Assembly (NCBI RefSeq): GCF_000338295.1
Contig: NZ_ANMO01000216.1
Location: 331,382 to 395,381, forward strand
DNA: 64,000 nucleotides
Direction of reading: 5' to 3'
From: Rhodopirellula europaea 6C
Lineage (GTDB): Bacteria; Planctomycetota; Planctomycetia; Pirellulales; Pirellulaceae
In this document: positions 53,979-61,680 of the stretch, piece by piece
Layout: each line of letters starts with the position of its first letter
Position numbering within the stretch: position 1 is the stretch's first letter
Made by a program: the position numbers and the translations under genes
Notes under the pieces: generated by a model
Databases searched by the model: none
Told to the model about the DNA's origin: nothing
The model's input: the letters and a program-made list of their open reading frames with translations, nothing else

Positions 53979-55655
53979 CTAGGTCTCATCGACCCGCAGG
54001 TCAAATCCATATCGATTCCCAATTTCGACCAGTCTTTTGACCGGCGTACGATAGACACGCTGACCATTCGTTTTCACGGTGCGGATGTCGTAGCGTTTCA
54101 AGATTGCGCCTACACCTCTTGGTTCAAATTTGTCGCTAATGACATCCGGGTGCTGCCTTCGAGCTAGACGGAGTACGTCACCGGCCGTCGGCGTATTGGA
54201 GCTATTCAACAGCATCTGAAGTGCTTCAAAGAGCACCGAGTCTATCTCTGGCGTAGCATCATCCATTGAAATGGACGCCATACTTTCCGCATGTTGAATC
54301 AGCATCTCTAAGGCCGTCGAATCGTCTGCGTGAGCGACGATTCGGAACATAGGGTCCCAAAGTTCGGCATCCCGATTGGCAAGTGAATGCTTCGGCGAGG
54401 GCGTTGAGATCGCGGCATAGCCGCTTTCAAGAGTCCAGCAATGCAACGCATCCCGTAGATCTGATTCTTCTATCGGAGAGTCATCTATCGACCGTTTCGC
54501 CTGTGGCTCACCATTGTTTGCTCGGAGCAGTCTTACGGTGATGCACCGGCTTGCCAGTGCACCAGGCAAGCATCGGATCGCACCAAGAACCACAGGACCG
54601 TAGCAATCAAATGAAACAGCGCGGTAACTGTCACCGTGGGGTTCCATCCGTGATGCCTTGCCGCCGCGACGATAGCCCGACAATAGTACCGAACGAGTTT
54701 CAAGCACATCCGGTGAATGGGAGTCCCCCATCCGCTCAGCTTCGTCCAGCAGCATTGTTCCGCCAAAGGCGTGACGCGTTCGGAAAATCGTCGCCGCCGT
54801 CGCGTTGCTCGTCATCAACGGTCGGAAGACAAGTCGAGACAATATATCCATCGTTCTGGTTTTGCCTGAGTTGGCCGGCCCCGACAAGGAGATGTACGGA
54901 ACGGCAGGCAGTGCAGGGTAGACATAGGTCACCATGACCCACGCCGCGAGCGATAGTGCAAGTGCCTTCTCTCCTTCGGAAGGAAGGACGATGTACCGCT
55001 CTATCCGTTCCGAAATGCGACGAAGAACGTCTTTGGTAGTGGGGGCAGCTTCACCGTCCAGCCATCGCTGGCGGCTCTCAGAACTCCACCGGTTAAAGTC
55101 TCGGACATCCCCCGCCGTCGGGTCTGCCGGCAGTGGGGATAGCCACGCGTCGTCCTCGCCGGGAATCGCCAATCGCTCGGAAAGAGGTGTGAGGCGTCGC
55201 TCACCGTTCAGTTGAACGTAGTGGATCCAATTGCCCGTGACCTGGTCCCCAGTCTGTATTAAGGTTGGTACGGCAATCGCGGAAATGTCACGACGGATAA
55301 TCAGCTCTGGTCTCACGACACAGGCGGCTGGCAGTTCAAGCGTCTCCATTCTCGATGCTGCGACGCCATCGTTTGTGTGGTCGGTCGCATCGAATTGCTC
55401 AGCAATTGCCAAGAGCTCCACTTCGATCGAGTCCCGATCAATCGAACCAGCCTCTCCTAACTTGGCTGCGATATCGGTTGCAAATCGTTTTCGGTCACCG
55501 GACTTGGCCAACGTCAGTCGATCGCGGTGGATTGTTGTGTCCCCGATATGGCAAACAACGTCCGCCGCTCCGCGGTTCCCCACTTTGGTCCCCGAGATTC
55601 TGACCTCGGTTGGATCGGGCTTGTTTCCGTCATCATTGAATTGAATTACGTTCAT
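53979..55655 (-). CDS. P-loop ATPase, putative replicative helicase of the element
   Basis: A protein of 558 residues. ATG 55655 overlaps the stop of the primase gene (ATGA). An N-terminal ~200 residues of unknown fold precede a P-loop domain: Walker A GPANSGKT (259-266), Walker B-like MLLDEAERMG (301-310), SYRAVSFDCYGPVVLGAI and an arginine-containing stretch ALASRCITVRLLR. The C-terminal ~60 residues look like a winged helix (FEPRGVGAILKRYDIRTVK). The layout resembles the DUF3631/phage-plasmid helicases found next to CHC2/Toprim primases. It likely unwinds DNA at the element's origin. Named family uncertain. Confidence 0.75.
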   Translation of the reverse strand: MNVIQFNDDGNKPDPTEVRISGTKVGNRGAADVVCHIGDTTIHRDRLTLAKSGDRKRFATDIAAKLGEAGSIDRDSIEVELLAIAEQFDATDHTNDGVAASRMETLELPAACVVRPELIIRRDISAIAVPTLIQTGDQVTGNWIHYVQLNGERRLTPLSERLAIPGEDDAWLSPLPADPTAGDVRDFNRWSSESRQRWLDGEAAPTTKDVLRRISERIERYIVLPSEGEKALALSLAAWVMVTYVYPALPAVPYISLSGPANSGKTRTMDILSRLVFRPLMTSNATAATIFRTRHAFGGTMLLDEAERMGDSHSPDVLETRSVLLSGYRRGGKASRMEPHGDSYRAVSFDCYGPVVLGAIRCLPGALASRCITVRLLRANNGEPQAKRSIDDSPIEESDLRDALHCWTLESGYAAISTPSPKHSLANRDAELWDPMFRIVAHADDSTALEMLIQHAESMASISMDDATPEIDSVLFEALQMLLNSSNTPTAGDVLRLARRQHPDVISDKFEPRGVGAILKRYDIRTVKTNGQRVYRTPVKRLVEIGNRYGFDLRVDET

Positions 55656-56716
55656 GACTTCACCTCCGATCGCAGTTTCAATTTGAGGCTGGGAGCTTTT
55701 GCGGCGGCGGCCAAGACGTCGGATGCCAGAGCACCTGACTGAATCCATTCCCTTGCGTCCTTAAAACCATCCGGTGGAACGAGTCTTCGAACTCGTTGGC
55801 AGTGTCTTACCAGCCTCTTAACCAATTGATCTGCACTGGAGATTCCAGCTTGGTCCGAGTCCGCCACAACCACACATTCCTGCACTTTCATTCCCCGAAT
55901 CTTGTTGACCTCGGTTTTGCGGGAACCGGATGCTGAAGCACGACCAAATACCGGGAGCCGTAGTGACACGAGAGCCGCAGCATCTGTGGCACCCTCAACG
56001 ATAAACAGACGCTCGAGATGTTCAGGCAAATCGATCGGTACAAATATTCCGGACTTACCGCCTTTCAACGACCACTTCTTGTTCGTCGTCAACGAACGCA
56101 TCCGCACACCGACCACGTCGCCCTTGGAATTTTGCATTGGCCAAATCATCGCATTGCGTTTGACTGACCAACCCACGCCCATTTTTTTCAGGCACAACAC
56201 CGGCAAGCCCAGTTTGTTTGAAAAACGCTCCCACATTTCATCACTGGTCGATTCGTGAACGCTTTTTACTAGAGCGGCAAGATCAAGCGACTTAGAATTT
56301 AGTGGCAATTTCAATGCCGACTTCTTTTCAATCGGTACAGATCTTGTGATCTTCTGGGGTCCAGTTCGCTTGATGGATCGCCCCGAAGTTTCCAGCCACT
56401 CTTCGAGCCAGCGAACTGCGGTTACAAAGTCATACTCCATGATCCATTGCAGTGTTGCGATGCCATCGCTGGGACGCGGTGTCGTCCCAGACGTGAAGCA
56501 GTGACGGCAATGCACAGCCCCGCGATCGGCAACATCATCGAACGCAGCGAATCGATCCTCACCGCCACACATCGGGCAGGAATGTCCTTTGCCGTCGAGC
56601 GATTTTCGTGGAATGCCCACGTCCACGAGAATGTTGGTCCAATCCCCACGTGCCGCCGACTTTAGGTCAGCGGCCGAGGCGTAACGTGGCGACCTGTCTT
56701 CATTCTTAGAGTTCAT
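55652..56716 (-). CDS. CHC2-type zinc finger/Toprim primase of the element
   Basis: A protein of 354 residues from ATG 56716 (MNSKNEDRSP). Zinc finger cysteines C47, C50, C70 and C73 (CPMCGGEDRF, HCRHC) match P4-alpha/DnaG-type primase fingers. The Toprim domain carries E241 (LFIVEGATDAAAL) and D286/D288 (VVVADSDQAG), the metal-binding set. It should make RNA primers for autonomous replication of the element after excision. The downstream helicase gene is translationally coupled (ATGA), as in P4-like and other phage-satellite replicons. Confidence 0.88.
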   Translation of the reverse strand: MNSKNEDRSPRYASAADLKSAARGDWTNILVDVGIPRKSLDGKGHSCPMCGGEDRFAAFDDVADRGAVHCRHCFTSGTTPRPSDGIATLQWIMEYDFVTAVRWLEEWLETSGRSIKRTGPQKITRSVPIEKKSALKLPLNSKSLDLAALVKSVHESTSDEMWERFSNKLGLPVLCLKKMGVGWSVKRNAMIWPMQNSKGDVVGVRMRSLTTNKKWSLKGGKSGIFVPIDLPEHLERLFIVEGATDAAALVSLRLPVFGRASASGSRKTEVNKIRGMKVQECVVVADSDQAGISSADQLVKRLVRHCQRVRRLVPPDGFKDAREWIQSGALASDVLAAAAKAPSLKLKLRSEVKS

Positions 56717-56789
56717 ATTTGTCCTAGTAGAAATTGCACTGCGTTCGCCAACGAACACAAGTGCGTGTGGTTTTTAGTGAGTAAGAAAA

Positions 56790-56812
56790 TGGCAGATTCG
56801 ACGAATCTGCCA
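56790..56812 (-). terminator. Palindromic terminator between hypothetical gene and primase
   Basis: TGGCAGATTCG and its exact inverted copy separated by one base; read on the minus strand the stem is followed by TTTTCTT. It lies after the gene at 56917 and 74 bases before the primase start. The tight palindrome could equally bind a dimeric protein. Confidence 0.6.
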
Positions 56813-56916
56813 CACGAAAGTCAGGACGCAAAGCGTGCTACCCTTTCAGTTCCGTTAGCCTGTGCGCAGTGTCACTCGCGATAACTTGGTTTGCTGACCG
56901 TCGCCTGACTGGGCCG

Positions 56917-57447
56917 CTAGATCGGTTCGCTTTGGTAGAAAATATCCTGCAGTGCTCGTACAATGCGTGACGGTGAACACCTTCCCATTAATCGTTCATC
57001 CACCTCGCTGTCAGCCTGCAAGGTCTCGACGATCCGCCACAGCAGAGCCATAGGATCGATGCCCCCCTCAAGTCCTTCGAGGTCTAAGTGTCCAACACCA
57101 ATTTTGAACGCATCAATTGTCTGACGCTGGATTGGTGAGCCGCCGCTACAGCATTCGGCCAGGTTGAGTAGGCCATCCACGTCCAGCCCAACGTTGCTAA
57201 CCGTTGGGCGACCTTGGCGAGCGGCACCCGGACCATTCGACTGCTCCATTGGATCGGGTAGAATATGGTCGTCCTGTTCCCATCGCCTTCTGCCGGCGTC
57301 GGTTCGTGACGTCTGAGTCTGCCGAGGGCCGGTTGCAGCCGGCCACTCGGCGTGTCCTCCTGTCTTCGTGTGATCCTCGCTTTTTGTTGAATAGCTAGTT
57401 TCGCGTGATTGGCGTATATGGCGGACGCGACAAACAATTGGCTTCAT
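56917..57447 (-). CDS. Hypothetical protein of the element
   Basis: A protein of up to 176 residues. The C-terminal half (from VGLDVDGLLNLAECC on: IDAFKIGVGHLDLEGLEGGIDPMALLWRIVETL, SRIVRALQDIFY) looks like a real acidic, helical domain. The N-terminal ~70 residues are basic, low-complexity and less convincing, so the true start may lie further in. No family recognised. It is first in the minus-strand series leading to primase, helicase, HTH and integrase, separated from the primase by the palindromic terminator. A regulatory or replication-accessory role would fit the position but is a guess. Confidence 0.5.
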   Translation of the reverse strand: MKPIVCRVRHIRQSRETSYSTKSEDHTKTGGHAEWPAATGPRQTQTSRTDAGRRRWEQDDHILPDPMEQSNGPGAARQGRPTVSNVGLDVDGLLNLAECCSGGSPIQRQTIDAFKIGVGHLDLEGLEGGIDPMALLWRIVETLQADSEVDERLMGRCSPSRIVRALQDIFYQSEPI

Positions 57448-57519
57448 ATTTTCGTTACCTCAACGAATTTGCGATCGACCGAAGCAAGACAAAAGTTCGG
57501 CCCTGTACCTATGCAAATT

Positions 57520-57674
57520 CGTTTCATTTCTCACCGTTTCACTCCGGACTACGAGAGTGAAACAGGGGCTTTAAGTCATCGAGAGCCAATGAAAGTAATG
57601 CCGAGCTGTTTCAAGCCAACTGGCAAATCACATCTGAATTCCTGAAACGCGATGAAACGGAAACGGATGAAACG
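57520..57674. repeat. Cluster of six GAAACG/CGTTTC hexamers, possible origin or operator
   Basis: CGTTTC occurs at 57520 and 57535; GAAACG at 57644, 57654, 57660 and 57669, the last four often as ATGAAACG. Between them is an inverted repeat GTTTCACTC/GAGTGAAAC (57536-57563). The cluster is directly upstream of the minus-strand replication genes, where iterons of an origin or operators would be expected. Confidence 0.4.
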
Positions 57675-57687
57675 CGTCGTTGGAGAC

Positions 57688-57719
57688 GGCTTGTCGGAAC
57701 ACAGGCTTGTCGGAACACA
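57688..57719. repeat. 16-bp perfect tandem duplication
   Basis: GGCTTGTCGGAACACA occurs twice without spacer (57688-57703 and 57704-57719). Probably a slippage product; no function assigned. Confidence 0.8.
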
Positions 57720-57786
57720 AGTGTTTTGCAGAAGCATGCAATGTCGAAGCAATTCCACAGGCAACCGTGTTGTAATCGAACAACTA

Positions 57787-59168
57787 GTGCCGCCGGAACG
57801 AATTGAGGTGGCTTGATCGCTTGATTTCACCGGGCCTGACATTTGTGTTCTCACGCAGCGAGAACCCGTCCGGTGCAGGTCCATGCATAAGGATTGGCCA
57901 TCGTCTCGATGAGTGCTTCGATCGCTTTTTGAAGCGATTCCAGGCTCGTGAAGTTCATCCATCGAGTCACCTTGCTCCGCAGCGTCCCGAACCAGATTTC
58001 AATCTGGTTCAACCACGAACAGTGTCTCGGCGTGGACAGAAACTGAATGCGATGACTAGGATCGGTCAAGAATGCGACGAGACTGCCGACCGACTTCAAA
58101 ATGCCGCGAACGCCTCTCTTGCCAAGGTCCTCTTCGATGCCACAACTCGTCGCAACGCAACGAACACAGGATTCGCTGCAGTAAGTCGTCCGGTTGTCGG
58201 CGATCAAACGGTAGCCAGCATCGGACTCCATGCTCACCAATGCGTCAATATTCTCAAGGTAGTCTTCTTCAGTTCGCGTCTGATTCAACATCGGAGAAAG
58301 GATCTTGCCTGTTGCAAAATGAAGATTCCCAAACAAACGCAAAGTGCCGCGACGGACCTACTCATATTCGCGGAGCATCGTCATTCCCGGCCCAGCAAGA
58401 CAATCCGGCGAGATTCGCTCGAGTGCTTGGAATCCTGTTTGTTCGTCGACGCAGATCGTGTGAATTCCTTCGCGGAGGTAAAGGTCGGGCGCGTAACGAT
58501 AGGCTGCACAGATGGTGCTTACACGCCTGTCAACGCTTGGGGCCAGTTTGTCTTTGCTTGTCAGCCAAAACTTGTTTTTTGTGCGGCCGGATCTTTGCAC
58601 TCCCCAGCAACTTGCAATCCCAGCGGTCGCTTATCGCTGCCACGACACCGTCGGCGATCAGTTGCATTGCCAGTTCGCGATGCGTCCACTTGGCGATCGG
58701 GCGATTGCTGCCGGCGGGATCTTCGCAGGCTTTTTGAAAGATCGCCGCCTGCTGTTCTTCAGTCACCACTCGCTTCCGACCAGCCCTTGGTGAGTCAGAA
58801 AGCAGTCGAAATATTTCTTGCTCCAAGACATGGGGCTTCTCCGCACATTCAATCTCGATCAGTCGAGGCCATTGATCTCGCCACCTTCTTCGCCAGACGC
58901 CAACGGCATCATGCTGCAATCCAAACGCTTGCTCGATCGCCTCGTTGTCATGACCATCGAAAGCCAGCAAGATAATTCGACTCCGCTGAGCCAACGAACG
59001 CTGGAGGACCTTGCTTTGGCGAACTGCTGCAGAATAACCTGCAGTTTCTCGGTCACGATGACCTTGGCTGCCTTCGCTGGCACGACGACGCTTCCAAAGA
59101 GGATGGGCGAAAACGGAAGTTTCCGGTTCTTTTCAATTCCAAGCTAGGCCAACTCATTCCGGCGGCAC
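57787..59168 (-). mobile_element. IS630-type insertion sequence with intact ends
   Basis: 1382 bases flanked by TA on each side (57785-57786 and 59169-59170), the target duplication of IS630/Tc1 elements. Terminal inverted repeats are GTGCCGCCGGAA and its exact complement at the other end, continuing with two mismatches over about 19 bases. The single transposase gene inside is broken, so the copy could move only if supplied in trans. Confidence 0.85.
57851..59083 (-). pseudogene. IS630-family transposase, inactivated
   Basis: Pieces in three frames make one protein on the minus strand. The N-terminus (VIVTEKLQVILQQF) is in one frame up to about 59000. The HTH part (AQRSRIILLAFDGHDNEAIEQAFGL, VWRRRW) is in a second frame to about 58575. 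The DDE part starts in a third frame (FWLTSKDKLAPSVDRRV, HTICVDEQTGFQALER with the first aspartate). A TAG at 58358 then interrupts it at REYE-VRRG before GTLRLFGNLHFATG. The catalytic end is SWLNQIEIWFGTLRSKV with the glutamate. So there are at least two frameshifts and one nonsense codon. Confidence 0.85.
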
Positions 59169-59185
59169 TAGTGAGCATGCCACTC

Positions 59186-60307
59186 TCAGGAGCCGTGCTC
59201 CTCATCTTCAGACGGTGAGCCATGTTCGTCCTTGATTGTATCAAGCTGGGTACCTCGGTTGGATTGTTCTTTCAGTCCGATCCCTTCGCCCGAGATCTCG
59301 TCCAGAAACCGCGTCAACTTGGTCTCATGCCTGTCTTCACAAAATTTTTTGTACTCCGAGTGGCTCGAAAAACCCTGCCTTTCCAGAAACCGCAAGATTG
59401 TGGTTTTAGTGATTGTGCTGCTCTTCGATACTTCCTCCTTCTCGTCGCTTCCTCTCGGTTTCTTTGACCTCTTGAGGCCCTCGCTAAGATCTCTCGACAT
59501 CTTAGCAAGAACCACAGGTTCGTAGTTAATTTCTCCACCTGGGTAGTTGTGATGCTCCGTGAAGGCTGCAGAAATAATCAGGCTGTGTACGTACTTCTCC
59601 CCCTTTTGCCCGCCTTTACCGGAGCGTTTCTTGTCTTTATCAGGCTTCGGTGGTGTTTGCGAGTCGACGAGGGCGTCTTCTGAAGCTTCAGGCATGATTG
59701 CCTTTCGCTGTTGCTCAAGTTCATGTGCATGCAACAAGCACTGCTTAAGATCACGGATGACCAGATCAAAGTACCAAATCGGCGAATCAACTCCGTCCAG
59801 ATGAGATGCAGGGTCTCGTATAAACTCGGGAGTACTATCAAACTCGGTAACCACCGTTCCAGTGCCAGACCTGCGTCTTACCCGTCTTTGGGGGACTCGA
59901 GACTCGCCCTTCGGATGGTCCGGTGGTATCTCGATTTGTCGATGGAGTGTGAATGGAAGTGAAGCAAAGTTTGCGACAGAATCGTCAATGAGGCTCCGGA
60001 TTTCATTGAGCAACAACTCGATCGGCGGAGTATTGTTGGTCATAGCTAACAACCTCACTTCCACGAAATCGATGCCGCTGAACGAGCATTGCCATTGGTC
60101 ATGGAAAAACGGTGAGGTTCCCGGTTGGATATCTTCCAGGCTCCTTCGATAGTGAGCTTCAGCTGCTTGCCCGAAGACCGTATGCGTGTCCCACTCAAAG
60201 GGACCGCATTCGAAACAGATTCCCTTGACGCCATAAATAGCCACTGGAATTCTGTCTTCTAGGTTCTGCAGCGCTTCGACGATGATTTTACGGGTGCCGT
60301 TATCCAT
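59186..60307 (-). CDS. Unrecognised protein of the element
   Basis: A protein of 373 residues from ATG 60307 (MDNGTRKIIVEALQNLEDRIPVAI). The N-terminal ~130 residues look like a mixed alpha/beta domain (FECGPFEWDTHTVF, FSGIDFVEVRLLAMTNN). A basic linker with RRVRRRSGTG follows, then WYFDLVIRDLKQCLLHAHELEQQRKAI. The last ~170 residues are highly charged and Lys/Glu-rich, including PPKPDKDKKRSGKGGQKGEKY and KKPRGSDEKEE; TTILRFLERQGFSSHSEYKKF looks like a small helical DNA-binding-type unit. No family recognised. Placed between the IS element and the hsdR remnant, it is cargo. Probably expressed: start, length and codon use look normal. Confidence 0.6.
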   Translation of the reverse strand: MDNGTRKIIVEALQNLEDRIPVAIYGVKGICFECGPFEWDTHTVFGQAAEAHYRRSLEDIQPGTSPFFHDQWQCSFSGIDFVEVRLLAMTNNTPPIELLLNEIRSLIDDSVANFASLPFTLHRQIEIPPDHPKGESRVPQRRVRRRSGTGTVVTEFDSTPEFIRDPASHLDGVDSPIWYFDLVIRDLKQCLLHAHELEQQRKAIMPEASEDALVDSQTPPKPDKDKKRSGKGGQKGEKYVHSLIISAAFTEHHNYPGGEINYEPVVLAKMSRDLSEGLKRSKKPRGSDEKEEVSKSSTITKTTILRFLERQGFSSHSEYKKFCEDRHETKLTRFLDEISGEGIGLKEQSNRGTQLDTIKDEHGSPSEDEEHGS

Positions 60308-60671
60308 TGAGATGCGTCACGAAGCTGCGAAATTGGTTGCTGAATGAAAGGGTTGAAATCGGAACAGAGAATATGCTTTGTCCACTGGTGGCTCAACATG
60401 GCTCGGTAGGTACCATTTGTCTGCAGATCAACCGCTTTCGAATTTCGATCATCACGTCAATCGTTCTCGACCGCAGTCAATCGTTTCACGCACGAACCGG
60501 ATTTACGCACACGCTTCCTTGGCGAGCAGTAGCAACTCATCTTCGTCGGCTTCCAATTCGCTGGCCAGCTAGTGAATGAACTTTGGGTAGTCCCCAAAGT
60601 GCAAATGGTCGTTTTCGACTTTGCTGATCTAGGAAACGCTTACGACGGTCTGGTCGGCCAGCTGGACGGTG
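60308..60671. other. Gap with possible gene fragments
   Basis: 364 bases, no intact gene. On the minus strand, 60514-60561 reads ELEADEDELLLLAKEA, which recalls the end of XRE-type HTH repressors found with mobile elements, but the frame closes at once. A short stem ACTTTGGG-TAGT-CCCCAAAGT lies near 60573-60593. The region looks like decayed sequence. Confidence 0.3.
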
Positions 60672-61309
60672 GGCCTTGCGATGACGCACGACCAGTACCA
60701 AGTGTTGTCTCAGCGATACCGGGAACTGGGTGACGGCGGTGGTCTTGGCAGTGGCGGGATCGCTTTCGACGTCGACAGCCATGTCAGTGAGCAGGGCACC
60801 GGTAAGATCAACACCGACTAGATGAACTCACGATTTGAAAAGTATCTGAGAGTCCTGGAGGACGAAGACGAAGCGGCGAAACAGTCTACTGTGGCGGAAC
60901 TGCATCGTTGTCCTTAGACGAGCAATCCATCGCGGAAATCTTCCTGCACGACACCCAACGCGGCAATATCCAAATTGACCCAGCCTGCACGTATCGCGAT
61001 TAATCGACCGACTATCAAGCGAAGGCTGGAATTGAAGGTGTCGATGCCCTGGTCAAAATTCGCGGCATCGACAAGCAGAAGCTGACCGCCCTGATGAAAA
61101 CAAACACGACCGACTCCAATTTGAATGAATACGGCTGCTTCGATGATCTGAAGCAAACGATCGACAAGCAAAAAGCCAAGGCCTACCTTGAATCCGTTTC
61201 CGGTAAAAAGTGAAGCCCGGCAAAAGTCAACATCCGAGCCGCCGACCTGCTGCGAAAGTTCATCCTCGAAGGCGCGTTTGAAATGGATGTTTCCAGTTAC
61301 GGGATATAG
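60672..61309 (+). pseudogene. hsdR: Type I restriction enzyme HsdR, C-terminal remnant
   Basis: Reading through lesions gives YQVLSQRYREL, then GKINTD-stop-MNSRFEKYLRVL, AELHRC, DEQSIAEIFLHDTQRGNI, YRD-stop, NLNEYGCFDDLKQTIDKQKAKAYLE, VNIRAADLLRKFILEGAFEMD. I recognise this as the C-terminal helical region of type I R subunits (the usual text includes GKIDADYMNSRFEKYL, NEFGRFDELK and KVNIKVDKLLRKFIL). Lesions: TAG at 60819, a frameshift near 60910, TAA at 61001 and TGA at 61211. The helicase and nuclease parts, hsdM and hsdS are absent from the window. Confidence 0.75.
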
Positions 61310-61326
61310 GAAGACCCGCGATCGAA

Positions 61327-61539
61327 TCAACTTTGTGGGAACCAGTGGACAGTCCCGTCGGCCAAGTCGACGTCAAATTCGCCCTCGCACTCGCAGCAGT
61401 TGAGCGAATAGGTGCCCATCGGGTCGTCGACCTTCATTGTCAGCAGCGTCTTGCAATGCGGGCATGTGACTTCCGTTTCCCCAGTGACCGCACCGGCAAA
61501 GCAGAGCTCATACATCGTCATCGGATCAAGTTCATCCAT
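61327..61539 (-). CDS. Small zinc-ribbon-like protein
   Basis: A protein of 70 residues from ATG 61539 (MDELDPMTMYELCFAGAV); four residues earlier another ATG is available. CPHC and, 17 residues on, CCEC form a four-cysteine ribbon (VTCPHCKTLL, SLNCCECEGEFDVDL), ending with GTVHWFPQS. The protein is short but the spacing and acidic composition look real. Its 3' end meets the hsdR remnant head on. No function known; small ribbons of this kind may bind nucleic acid or partner proteins. Confidence 0.6.
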   Translation of the reverse strand: MDELDPMTMYELCFAGAVTGETEVTCPHCKTLLTMKVDDPMGTYSLNCCECEGEFDVDLADGTVHWFPQS

Positions 61540-61680
61540 TGAGTTCACTGACTGAATCGAGCAGGCAAGTCAAGTCTCGCATCTTCGATCAAAAAATTCT
61601 CTTTCGTTTCAATAATCCGACCGCCGGAACAACACAGGCGCAAGTTGAGCAGGTATGGTTTTGAGCATCAAAGAAATCGT

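Noticed and set aside
57644..57719. Short clustered repeats considered as a CRISPR array
   Set aside because: Hexamers and one 16-bp tandem copy do not form regular repeat-spacer units, and there are no cas genes.
60914..61330. A 138-codon minus-strand frame (hydrophobic-looking) opposite the hsdR remnant
   Set aside because: It is antisense to sequence that reads clearly as HsdR on the plus strand.
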